Shown here in pieces: positions 7,088 to 14,873 of a stretch of DNA of 25,104 nt; the first letter of the stretch is position 1; each line of letters begins with the position of its first letter. Origin of the DNA: a virus; IMG/VR virus record IMGVR_UViG_3300020462_000046, positions 1 to 25,104 of that record; one strand, written 5' to 3'. The notes beneath the pieces are model-generated. The model saw nothing but the letters and a program-made list of their open reading frames with translations. It was not told the DNA's origin and did not search any database. The translations under genes were made by a program, and so were the position numbers.

Positions 7088-8875
7088 TAATGATACTCCG
7101 TGAATTTTATTTGCACCACTCAAAGATGAACCTACTATTTTCCAACGAAGTTGAACTTGTGGACTCGCTGAACCAGTTAAAGGAGTTGAACCAGTAAATA
7201 TTTTAATACCAGAACTTCCTGCTTCAAAACCCTCGTCTGTAAGAGTTATTGCATTGAATGTACTATTATCTCTTGTTGCACTTATAGTAAAATCAGAAAG
7301 ACCGTCTGGTAATTCTGCAAATACTACAATTCTTGCTTTAGTTGGTGTTGAACTTGCAGTGAAAGTATCTGATACTAAAGTCATACTTGTATTAGAAACA
7401 TTTCGTTTACTTTCTGCAACTATTATAATACCAGGCCCACCATCACCACCGTATGCACCACCAGCAGGAGAAGAAGGATTAACATTTCTTCCACCAGCAC
7501 CACCACCTCCACTATTTACAGCACCAGGCAAGCCAGGAAACCAATTTGGTTGTTGATGATTAGTTTGATTTGTATCTCCACCACCAAAAGGTACTGAAGT
7601 ACCATCTGGAAAACCAGGCGTATCAGAACCAGCACCACCACCAGCATAACCCACTGATGTAGTACCATCAGCAATATTATAATTTAATCCTATACCACCA
7701 GCTCCACCAGCTTCTCCACTTCCTTCAACATCTCCACCAACACCACCAGCGCCACCGCCGCCACCAGCTGCAGTGTCAGTAGGAACATCTGGTTGTAATG
7801 TACCACCATTATTACCAAAACTTCCAGGCGAGTTTACTGGTAAAACTGATGGAGTCAATGGTATTGGATGATTTGCAGTTTGTTTACCCTCTCCACCAGC
7901 ACCAACATAACTTTGTGGCCCAGAACCACCAGCACCACCACTTCCACCTTCGTGATAAGTTTCACCAGATACACCACCCATATATGGATGTGAACCACTG
8001 GTTAACCAACCACCACCAGCACCTCCACCTTCACCTATAAGAGGCCCAAATGCAGAATCAGTACCAGTTTGTCCAGGCGAGTAATATGTGTGTGACATTG
8101 GATAACTATATTGTGGATGTTCGTAACCACCAAATTCACCAGTTCCTACACGACTATCTGGTCTTGAAGTTGGTGTATAAGGTGCAGAACCAGGCGCTGG
8201 AGGATTGTACCCAGAACCCTCACCACCAGCACCTACTGATACTGAAACTGAACCACCAGGCGTTACTGGATAATCTGGGTAATAAATTAAACCACCAGCA
8301 CCAGCACCACCACCTTTAGTATAATTATAACCACCAGAACCACCACCTCCGCCGCCTCCAACGACTAATACATTAACTGTTGTAATGCCAGGTTCAACAG
8401 AATATGTTCCAGAACCAAGTGAAGTAATAGATGTTCTACCTACTTCTGGAGAAGGTATAGGAATATTTGTTCCTTGATTCGTATAAAAATCTGAACTAGA
8501 GTCGTAAGATGCAGTAACATTTTCAGCAGTATCTACGCCAGATTCATCATTAAATTCATCTACAACACCATCTTTTAAATTAAATATTGTGAGTCCATCA
8601 TTAACTGCCATCTTGAAACCTAAGACACCAATGTTAAATGCATTTTCATCAATACCAGTTGTATCAATAGCACCAAATGAACCATCACCACGAACAAATT
8701 GTGATGGTGGGCCAGGTAATGCAACCTTAGTTGCTGAAATGTTTGCACTAGGAGAAATATCTTCATTTGTAATTGTTGCACTTATTTTAGAAGTATCAAC
8801 TGCACCAGTATCTATTTCTCCACTTCCAATAGAATCATTACTTAAATTCTGATTTTCTAACTTAGTTATGCCCAT
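7076..8875 (-). CDS. Glycine-rich tail fibre/adhesin paralogue B
   Basis: 599 residues, exactly the length of A, with the same architecture. It has an N-terminal short-repeat region (ISATITNEDISPSANISATK), the block NAFNIGVLGFKMAVNDGLTI, a glycine-rich centre opening TYSVEPGITTVNVLVVGGGG, and the constant C-terminal domain ending NKIHGVSLQWE. Long identical stretches with A include RVGTGEFGGYEHPQYSYPM, SHPYMGGVSGETYHEGGSGG and QPNWFPGLPGAVNSGGGGAG, so this is a clear tandem duplication. The C-terminal domain, however, has AELPDGLSDFT and DEGFEAGSSGIK, which match D and E rather than A and point to recombination. The start is nested in the end of C and the stop overlaps the start of A, so translation of A, B and C is probably coupled. 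Confidence 0.75.
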   Translation of the reverse strand: MGITKLENQNLSNDSIGSGEIDTGAVDTSKISATITNEDISPSANISATKVALPGPPSQFVRGDGSFGAIDTTGIDENAFNIGVLGFKMAVNDGLTIFNLKDGVVDEFNDESGVDTAENVTASYDSSSDFYTNQGTNIPIPSPEVGRTSITSLGSGTYSVEPGITTVNVLVVGGGGGGGSGGYNYTKGGGAGAGGLIYYPDYPVTPGGSVSVSVGAGGEGSGYNPPAPGSAPYTPTSRPDSRVGTGEFGGYEHPQYSYPMSHTYYSPGQTGTDSAFGPLIGEGGGAGGGWLTSGSHPYMGGVSGETYHEGGSGGAGGSGPQSYVGAGGEGKQTANHPIPLTPSVLPVNSPGSFGNNGGTLQPDVPTDTAAGGGGGAGGVGGDVEGSGEAGGAGGIGLNYNIADGTTSVGYAGGGAGSDTPGFPDGTSVPFGGGDTNQTNHQQPNWFPGLPGAVNSGGGGAGGRNVNPSSPAGGAYGGDGGPGIIIVAESKRNVSNTSMTLVSDTFTASSTPTKARIVVFAELPDGLSDFTISATRDNSTFNAITLTDEGFEAGSSGIKIFTGSTPLTGSASPQVQLRWKIVGSSLSGANKIHGVSLQWE

Positions 8876-8877
8876 TG
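8866..8877 (-). repeat. Nested fibre junction (C to B)
   Basis: The minus strand reads CAATGGGCATAA: Q-W-A-stop for fibre C, with ATG-GGC-ATA as the M-G-I start of fibre B in another frame. The overlap is 10 bases. Confidence 0.8.
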
Positions 8878-10767
8878 TAGTGCAACTCCGTGAATTTTAT
8901 TTGTACCAGTAAGTGATGAACCAACAACTTTCCACCTCATCTGAACTTGTGGACTAGCACTTCCAGTTAAAGGAGTTGAACCAGTATATATCTTAATACC
9001 ACTTGAACCACTTACATATCCAGTATCAGTTAATGATACTGAATTATATGTAGTATTATCTCTTGTGACTGATATTGCAACATCGGTATTTAAATCATCT
9101 GCTAGTTCTGCGAATAAAACAATTCGTGAAGTAGATGGTGTTGAGTTTGCAGTAAAAGTATCTGATACTAAAGTCATACTTGTTGAACTTGAACCAGCAT
9201 CAAAAACTAAAAGAATACCACCATCACCACCAATGTTTGTAGTACCACTAGCTGCACCTTCACCTTGAGCTCCAGCTACAAAAAGTGCTTGTCTTGGTGA
9301 CGGTAATGCAGTATAATATGGTGCTTCATCAAACACACTTAATGGAGCAGGATGTGAATTTCTACTTCCAACTGCTGTTTCATATTCTAAAGATGGAGTG
9401 GGAACATATGTAGGATTAGAATATCCAGCACCACCACCAGCACCTCCAGTATAACCGCCTGGGTCAGATGTACCACCACCTCCGTGATATCCAGAACCAC
9501 CACCACCATAATGATAAGGTGGATAAGCAATACCACCACCTTGAAAATGTATTGCATCTGGATGTGGAGATTCTTGTGTCCACTCTGCTGGGCCAAACCC
9601 AGAACCCTCACCAAAAGGGTATGACCCTAAATGTCCGTTTGCTTCTTGGTCTGCACCACCACCAGATGCATTAGTACCACCAGAACCAGCAGTAGGTACA
9701 CTAAAACTACCAGAACCATTAGTACCAGCAGTAAATCCACCACCACCAGCTTGTGCTTGTGGAGCACCATTTGAGTTCTCACCACAAGCACCAGAACCTA
9801 CAATTAAAACTGATTCACTTGCATTAGTTGGGGAAACTGTATCTGCAAAACCTGGCCCTTCATCTGGATAAGTGCCAGGCGAATCTGGTTGATGATGAAG
9901 TCCAATTTCATTATATGCACCACCTTCTATAATTGTAACTTCACCATCAAAAATTCCAGTAAAACCACCACCGCCACCAACAGCACTACCACCTCCACCA
10001 CCATAACCACCATTACCACCTATTTGTGGAGCTGTGTATTGAGGGGTACTGTATTGTGGGCCAGTAGCACCTTCACCAACAACATAATCCCAAGTCGCAC
10101 CAGCAATAGATGGACTTGTTATTGTACCTTGTACACTACCACCAGAACCACCAGCACCATTACCATTATTAGCACCACCAGCACCAACCATAGTTGCTTC
10201 TATTGAAGTTGTTAATGTGGGAAATGTGATACTACCTTGAGTTCCAAATGCACCGAATGTTGCCTCTTGAGAAGTATATGTAATTAATGGTGCGTGTTCT
10301 GGGTTTTCAAATGTAACTGCATCTACACCGAGATGCATTGCAACACCAGGCGTAGGTGATAAATTTTGATAAAAGTCTGATGCAGATTCATAAGCTGCGT
10401 TAGAGTTTTCACTAGTATCAATACCACCCTCACTATTAAATTCGTCTACAATACCATCAACAAGATTAAAAATAGTCAGTCCTTCATTGACCGCCATTTT
10501 GAATCCTAACACACCAACATTAAATGCATTATTACCTACTGCACTTAAATCAACAGCACCAAAACTTCCATCACCTTTTAAAAAATCTGATGAACTTCCA
10601 GGCAAACTAAATTTATTTAATGCGATTGCAGCTGATGGAGAGATATCAGTATCAACTATTGATGCGTTTGATATATCAGCAGATGAAACTGAATTAGGTT
10701 GAATCTGACTAGAACTAACTTTACCAGAGTCTTGAATCATCTCACTGTTTACTTTAGTATCAGACAT
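8866..10767 (-). CDS. Glycine-rich tail fibre/adhesin paralogue C
   Basis: 633 residues, the longest of the five paralogues and the first of the tandem trio. The N-terminus MSDTKVNSEMIQDSGK is followed by docking-type repeats (SSADISNASIVDTDISPSAA). Then comes NAFNVGVLGFKMAVNEGLTI with VDGIVDEFNSEGGIDTSENS, closest to D. The glycine-rich centre is unrelated in detail to A and B: it opens FGAFGTQGSITFPTLTTSIE and contains HFQGGGIAYPPYHYGGGGSG. The C-terminal domain is the shared one (ISVTRDNTTYN, KIYTGSTPLTGSASPQVQ) and shares DTGYVSGSSG with A. It starts 5 bases after the gp16 stop and so interrupts the usual 16-17 pair. A role in receptor binding is inferred. Confidence 0.75.
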   Translation of the reverse strand: MSDTKVNSEMIQDSGKVSSSQIQPNSVSSADISNASIVDTDISPSAAIALNKFSLPGSSSDFLKGDGSFGAVDLSAVGNNAFNVGVLGFKMAVNEGLTIFNLVDGIVDEFNSEGGIDTSENSNAAYESASDFYQNLSPTPGVAMHLGVDAVTFENPEHAPLITYTSQEATFGAFGTQGSITFPTLTTSIEATMVGAGGANNGNGAGGSGGSVQGTITSPSIAGATWDYVVGEGATGPQYSTPQYTAPQIGGNGGYGGGGGSAVGGGGGFTGIFDGEVTIIEGGAYNEIGLHHQPDSPGTYPDEGPGFADTVSPTNASESVLIVGSGACGENSNGAPQAQAGGGGFTAGTNGSGSFSVPTAGSGGTNASGGGADQEANGHLGSYPFGEGSGFGPAEWTQESPHPDAIHFQGGGIAYPPYHYGGGGSGYHGGGGTSDPGGYTGGAGGGAGYSNPTYVPTPSLEYETAVGSRNSHPAPLSVFDEAPYYTALPSPRQALFVAGAQGEGAASGTTNIGGDGGILLVFDAGSSSTSMTLVSDTFTANSTPSTSRIVLFAELADDLNTDVAISVTRDNTTYNSVSLTDTGYVSGSSGIKIYTGSTPLTGSASPQVQMRWKVVGSSLTGTNKIHGVALQWA

Positions 10768-10772
10768 TTTAC

Positions 10773-11162
10773 CTACTTATTATTTTTTAACATTTTTTGT
10801 AGTTCTGTTGTAGAACCAACAAACAATGCGTTAGTTACATTCTTCGGCCCTTTGTCTGGTAATTCTTTCAACTTTTGCATCTTCAAATGTAAATCACCAA
10901 GTTTCTCTGTGACCTCTGCAACATTTTTTATTAGTTGTCCAGCAACTTCATATGTTCTTGGGTGTTCACTTTCCCTTGCAAGGTCTAATATACCTTCTAT
11001 TGCATCTTGTCCTTTTTCAACTAATGAATAAAAATTTTGTCTTTGATATTCAAAATCATTACCTTCATTATTTGTTTTGACAACAGTTTTTGGTTTATCT
11101 TCAACCTTCATAATTTGTTCACCTATTAATGTTTCATCTAGAATATTATTTACTTTAGACAT
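10773..11162 (-). CDS. 16: Small terminase subunit gp16
   Basis: 129 residues (T4 gp16 has 164). The protein recognises DNA and regulates the gp17 motor. The central helical part, DFEYQRQNFYSLVEKGQDAI followed by EGILDLARESEHPRTYEVAG and QLIKNVAEVTEKLGDLHLK, is the conserved coiled-coil core of T4-like small terminases. The start overlaps the stop of the fibre gene upstream by one base (TAATG), giving coupled translation. Downstream it is followed not by gp17 but by three fibre genes, about 5.5 kb of inserted coding sequence. Confidence 0.88.
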   Translation of the reverse strand: MSKVNNILDETLIGEQIMKVEDKPKTVVKTNNEGNDFEYQRQNFYSLVEKGQDAIEGILDLARESEHPRTYEVAGQLIKNVAEVTEKLGDLHLKMQKLKELPDKGPKNVTNALFVGSTTELQKMLKNNK

Positions 11163-12025
11163 TATTCATTTACACCATAAACAATAAATTTTCCCTCATC
11201 TATTGTACCACTTGATGGATAAAATCTTATCCAATTCATTGCAGATGCTAATGAACTTGAAAAGTAATTTATAACACCATAATGATTATTATTGTTATTA
11301 TAATGAATCCAATCAACTATATATTTTTTGTAATCATTAGTATCTGACCTACCAAAATTCACACAATCAATCTCAAAATAATTTCCTACATTTGCTTTAA
11401 AATTCCAACCCTCAAATTCATAATAATTTGATTTACTACTAGAACCTAAAGCGTGAGATGAAGAACCTAACTGTGAATAGTGAGAACCATAATAACCAGT
11501 AAATGATACAGTTGAACCATTATCTGGTGAATCTGCCATTCTTAAATCTGCTGTTGTTGAAAATGTAAGATTATGAACTACGATTTTAAATCTAGTATAA
11601 CCAGTCATTATTGTATTATCAAATATTACTTCAGAAACACTGCCTGTAACATCTGTTTCTGTAATTTTAACATGAGTACCAGCAGAACCAAATGTAAAAT
11701 CATTTCCAGCATCATTTACTTTAAGTGCAGTACCAGCAGAACCTAATGTGTTTATATTAAATAAATTTACTTTATCTAGAAAAGTTTCGTTAAATAATAC
11801 TCTATCATCTGCATTTGTACTAGAATTATCCGTACCATTTAGTGTTAAAAAATCACCTTTGTTTGCACCAGCACCATCTGTTCCATCTAATATAATTGAA
11901 TCGTTTTGCAGACCTAATCGTGTGTCTGCATCTATTTTTGCTTTTGATATACTATTACTTGCAATATCAACAGCCTGTATTGATGCATCTGCAATAGCTC
12001 TACTTGGTAATGTTCTTATCGGCAC
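11162..12025 (-). CDS. Tail fibre-type structural protein between gp15 and gp16
   Basis: 287 residues with a GTG start at 12025, preceded by AGGAG at a 6-base spacing. The N-terminus MPIRTLPSRAIADASIQAVD continues into IASNSISKAKIDADTRLGLQ. This is the same style of short hydrophobic/polar repeats (A-D-x-S-I, A-V-D-I) seen at the N-termini of the glycine-rich paralogues, and suggests a shared docking site. The second half has no glycine-rich centre. It looks like a compact beta domain with aromatic and asparagine/serine-rich patches (GYYGSHYSQLGSSSHALG, WIHYNNNNNHYGVINYF), plausibly a receptor-binding head. T4 has no gene here. No enzyme motif is visible. Confidence 0.6.
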   Translation of the reverse strand: MPIRTLPSRAIADASIQAVDIASNSISKAKIDADTRLGLQNDSIILDGTDGAGANKGDFLTLNGTDNSSTNADDRVLFNETFLDKVNLFNINTLGSAGTALKVNDAGNDFTFGSAGTHVKITETDVTGSVSEVIFDNTIMTGYTRFKIVVHNLTFSTTADLRMADSPDNGSTVSFTGYYGSHYSQLGSSSHALGSSSKSNYYEFEGWNFKANVGNYFEIDCVNFGRSDTNDYKKYIVDWIHYNNNNNHYGVINYFSSSLASAMNWIRFYPSSGTIDEGKFIVYGVNE

Positions 12026-12041
12026 TTTATTCTCCTACTCT

Positions 12042-12049
12042 TATTTATT
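12042..12049 (-). promoter_or_regulatory. Possible late promoter, one mismatch, upstream of the GTG-start fibre gene
   Basis: The minus strand reads AATAAATA, seven of eight matches to TATAAATA, spanning the end of gp15. The predicted start of transcription (about 12035) falls at the AGGAG ribosome site of the next gene, leaving almost no leader. The call is therefore tentative. Confidence 0.3.
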
Positions 12050-12845
12050 CATCACTACCAGTTTCTGGATTAAAGTCTTTTGCATCTTGGAAGAAAGATG
12101 TTGTTTCATTGAATCCAAAGTTGTCATCAAACTCAGCAGATACTGGTTCTGGTGTGACACTATATCTTTGTTCTCTCTTAGGTGATTTGTCTGGTAAATC
12201 TGTAAACTGGTCAACTTGAACTGATTTGATAACAGACTGTGAAGTAACAGGCCCATACAAATAAAATTTTGCAGTAAAAGATAATGTATAGATGATTGCT
12301 CGTCTTGTTGTGAAATCACCTTCATAATTATCTTCGTAATCTATACCAGTTAATACAATAGGTATATCTCTTTTTTGTTTCATATCTAAATTATCATTAA
12401 CTGTAATTGTATATTCTGGTTGAAAGAAAGGTAATATTTGTTCTATAATTTGTAGTGCATCATCACCACTTTTTGCCATAACAAATAATTGTAAATCAAC
12501 ATTATAAGGCACAGGCATATATTGTGTTTCTAATTTACCAGAACCTTTTGCACTTGTCTTTCTAATCTTTGTAACACGATTTAGTTTTCTAGTTGTATCA
12601 TAAGAAAGTGTTTGTATCTCAAATGCAATTCTTGGTAAAGTAATTGCAGTTGTTTTACTTATACTTGCATCTTCTCTAATTCGTGTAAGGAACTTTTGTT
12701 TAGGCCCATATGCAAGTGGAACTTTCATAGATTGTGTAATATTACCAGAACTATTTTTTCTGACAATCTGTACATTATTAAAAATAGTACCAAATGATAC
12801 TATTATTTTTCTAATTGTTTCGTGATAAAATTGTTGTCCTAACAT
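12045..12845 (-). CDS. 15: Tail sheath stabiliser / tail completion protein gp15
   Basis: 266 residues, against 272 in T4 gp15. The protein caps the finished tail as a hexamer and joins it to the neck. Typical features are the N-terminus MLGQQFYHETIRKIIVSFGT, with FNNVQIVRKNSSG and MKVPLAYGPKQKFLTRI after it. Further on are TLPRIAFEIQTLSYDTTRK, MPVPYNVDLQLFVMAKSGDD and ILPFFQPEYTITVND, a well-conserved signature of this family. It overlaps the gp14 stop by one base (TAATG). The acidic C-terminal tail of about 40 residues (SAEFDDNFGFNETTSFFQDA) appears variable. Confidence 0.94.
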   Translation of the reverse strand: MLGQQFYHETIRKIIVSFGTIFNNVQIVRKNSSGNITQSMKVPLAYGPKQKFLTRIREDASISKTTAITLPRIAFEIQTLSYDTTRKLNRVTKIRKTSAKGSGKLETQYMPVPYNVDLQLFVMAKSGDDALQIIEQILPFFQPEYTITVNDNLDMKQKRDIPIVLTGIDYEDNYEGDFTTRRAIIYTLSFTAKFYLYGPVTSQSVIKSVQVDQFTDLPDKSPKREQRYSVTPEPVSAEFDDNFGFNETTSFFQDAKDFNPETGSDE

Positions 12846-14014
12846 TATGATTCCTTCCCAGCGTCACCAAATGGATTTGATTCACTAAAGTCTAATATTG
12901 TATTATCTAAGTTTTCAAAATCTTCAATCTGAGATTTTTCATCAATGGTATCTACATTATATTCTTCATTGATTAGATAATGATTTTCTTCTTTTATTTC
13001 AGTTATCGTTGCAGTAAACCCATTGTTTCTACTAGTAATAACTTCATCTTTTGCAAATGTTCCAGTTATATATTCAAAATGCAATGTGTTACTATTTATT
13101 AACCTAATATAAGCTTGTCCACCGTTTGCACCAGTGATAACTTCGTCTTCTTCAAATGCACCAGTTTCATCTTTGACTGTAATGTAGAAAGTGTCAGCAG
13201 TCTCAAGTAATATAGAACTTGCACCAAACTGTGTTTCAGAAATTAAATTATCACCAGCATCAGAACCACCACCATCTGTTCTATCTAATAATAATAAATC
13301 ATTATCTTCTAATGAAATTTCTTCTGTGTATGTTCCAGTTTGTTCTAATGTGAACTGGTATGAAAGTGCATCTAAACTACTATCAGTTTCTATTTGGTCA
13401 ATCGCACTTACACCAGTATCAAGACCCTCACTACCATATTCAAATAATCTACATTTTAATTTATAAACTGGATTGTTATCTAATTGAAAGAAAGGTTCAT
13501 CGTGGTCAACAAAACTAATTTCAAACATTTTATTAATGATAGGATGAAAAACTAAATCACCCTCTAAAGGTCTATCTGCATCAGTAGATTCATCTTCATT
13601 TACAAGATATGCACTTTCACTTGTAGTTGTTTCATCTTCTAATAATACTGCACCAAAAGTTTCAGTAGTACCAGATTCTAAAACAACTTGTTTTGTTATG
13701 TCTTGAAATCTTTCTTTACTTACTACAAAGGTAACTTCGTCTTTGATATCTAATCCAAACTTTGATACTAATTCTTTCTCACCTTCAAGACCACCCTCTG
13801 CATTTTCTACATACATTTCTATAAGTTGTGATTCTGAAAAAGTTGATGATGTATCTTCACCAAATAAAGTATCTTCATTAACAAATGTTCTATTTACATA
13901 ATAGACATCGTGTCCATGAATCTGGATAGCTTCCTTAACTAGATTTTTATATAGGTCTCTCTCGGCAGATATAGAAGTCTTATTACTGTCGTGAAAAAAT
14001 TTATTGACTGCCAT
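12845..14014 (-). CDS. 14: Neck protein gp14
   Basis: 389 residues, notably longer than T4 gp14 (256). The protein joins gp13 to form the neck that closes the filled head and receives the tail. The N-terminus (MAVNKFFHDSNKTSISAERD, then LVKEAIQIHGHDVYYVNRTF) and the block LVFHPIINKMFEISFVDHDE with PFFQLDNNPVYKLKCRLFEY are family features. The extra length lies in the C-terminal part (about residues 235-360), where two related motifs occur: GAFEEDEVITGANGGQAYI and GTFAKDEVITSRNNGFTATI. Such G-x-F-x-x-x-E-V-I-T repeats are common in marine phage structural proteins. It starts 3 bases after the gp13 stop. Confidence 0.9.
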   Translation of the reverse strand: MAVNKFFHDSNKTSISAERDLYKNLVKEAIQIHGHDVYYVNRTFVNEDTLFGEDTSSTFSESQLIEMYVENAEGGLEGEKELVSKFGLDIKDEVTFVVSKERFQDITKQVVLESGTTETFGAVLLEDETTTSESAYLVNEDESTDADRPLEGDLVFHPIINKMFEISFVDHDEPFFQLDNNPVYKLKCRLFEYGSEGLDTGVSAIDQIETDSSLDALSYQFTLEQTGTYTEEISLEDNDLLLLDRTDGGGSDAGDNLISETQFGASSILLETADTFYITVKDETGAFEEDEVITGANGGQAYIRLINSNTLHFEYITGTFAKDEVITSRNNGFTATITEIKEENHYLINEEYNVDTIDEKSQIEDFENLDNTILDFSESNPFGDAGKES

Positions 14015-14017
14015 AAC

Positions 14018-14836
14018 TTATCCTACCATATAATTTACTGGTAACTCAAATCCTAGTTTCATTTCTTCTTCTAATTTAGTGATTTCATCTAACGCTTGTT
14101 GATAGATTGTTTCACCGTTCATAGTAACTCCACCTAACATTTGAACACCGTTAAATTTTGATAGGTTAGCACCCCATTGTTTTTTAATTAATGCAGTTGC
14201 ATATCTTTTTAAATACATATCATCAAACACATCTGTGTAAACTGTTGGGTCTAATTTTCTATAACATTCAATTAAAAGAAAGTCACCATTGTTGAAATCC
14301 TTTTCCATATCTGCGTGAATGTATAATCTGTTTTGATGTTCTTTAAAATCTATTGGATATTCACCAGTAAGAATGTGGTCTAGAAAATCTAGATGCCTCA
14401 TTGTCATTTCATAGTGAATTATTGAAGTTGAACTGAAATCATATAAATCATTTAATCTTAATTGATAACGAACATCAAATAAATTTTGAGTTAATTTATC
14501 TGTTACTGGATAGACTTTTACAACTGATAATACACTATCTGGAATAGGTATATAATTCTCTTGTTGTAAAAAGTCTGCTGTAATTGAACTGTCAACTTTA
14601 TCGGTTGCTGTAACTGCACTTTCATTACTTCTCATTCTTGCAATTTCAGCTGTAGTAAGTTGATGTTTTAGATATGCTCTTTCAATACCATCATAATGGT
14701 ATTTTGAGAAATATTGTAAAGCTTCATCTACTCTATCATCTATTTGGTCATCAGATACATTGATATCAATGACACCTTTACCTAATGCTCTTAAACAATA
14801 TTCTTTAAATGTTGACTTTGAAGTAGGTACTGCCAT
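14018..14836 (-). CDS. 13: Neck protein gp13 (head completion)
   Basis: 272 residues (T4 gp13 has 309). It begins MAVPTSKSTFKEYCLRALGK, followed by GVIDINVSDDQIDDRVDEAL and QYFSKYHYDGIERAYLKHQL, the conserved start of T4-like gp13. Later come LNDLYDFSSTSIIHYEMTMR and FLLIECYRKLDPTVYTDVFD. The C-terminal part is helical and ends GFELPVNYMVG. The start is well set by ribosome site AAAGGAT and a perfect late promoter 19-26 bases upstream. It heads the gp13-gp14-gp15 unit. Confidence 0.94.
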   Translation of the reverse strand: MAVPTSKSTFKEYCLRALGKGVIDINVSDDQIDDRVDEALQYFSKYHYDGIERAYLKHQLTTAEIARMRSNESAVTATDKVDSSITADFLQQENYIPIPDSVLSVVKVYPVTDKLTQNLFDVRYQLRLNDLYDFSSTSIIHYEMTMRHLDFLDHILTGEYPIDFKEHQNRLYIHADMEKDFNNGDFLLIECYRKLDPTVYTDVFDDMYLKRYATALIKKQWGANLSKFNGVQMLGGVTMNGETIYQQALDEITKLEEEMKLGFELPVNYMVG

Positions 14837-14854
14837 AACTAATCCTTTTATTAT

Positions 14855-14862
14855 TATTTATA
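14855..14862 (-). promoter_or_regulatory. T4-type late promoter for the gp13-14-15 unit
   Basis: The minus strand reads TATAAATA, a perfect late box in the 37-base gap before gp13. It lies within a short AT-only inverted repeat (TTATTA ... TAATAA, 14851-14866), which is probably too weak to act as a terminator. Transcription would start near 14848, at the AAAGGAT ribosome site. Confidence 0.72.
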
Positions 14863-14873
14863 ATAAAAAGAGA

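Larger units (their letters stand above)
5286..8875 (-). repeat. Tandem gene duplication A/B
   Basis: Two consecutive 599-residue genes that align end to end. Their central parts carry stretches of near-identical DNA, for example around 5735-5765 and 7525-7555, both of which encode the WFPGLPGAVNSGGGG region. The duplication is recent enough for homologous recombination between copies to be likely. Confidence 0.85.

Noticed and set aside
7798-9674. Plus-strand histidine-rich and glutamine-rich reading frames opposite the fibre genes
   Set aside because: They are the reverse complement of glycine/proline-rich coding (GGT/CCA repeats read as CACCAC), have no ribosome sites, and the opposite strand holds well-supported genes.
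5286-10767. Diversity-generating retroelement acting on the fibre genes
   Set aside because: There is no reverse transcriptase or template repeat in the window, and the C-terminal ends, where such systems vary sequence, are the most constant part. Recombination between copies explains the pattern better.
14851-14866. Terminator hairpin before gp13
   Set aside because: The stem is six AT pairs only and contains the late promoter box; it is too weak for a Rho-independent terminator.
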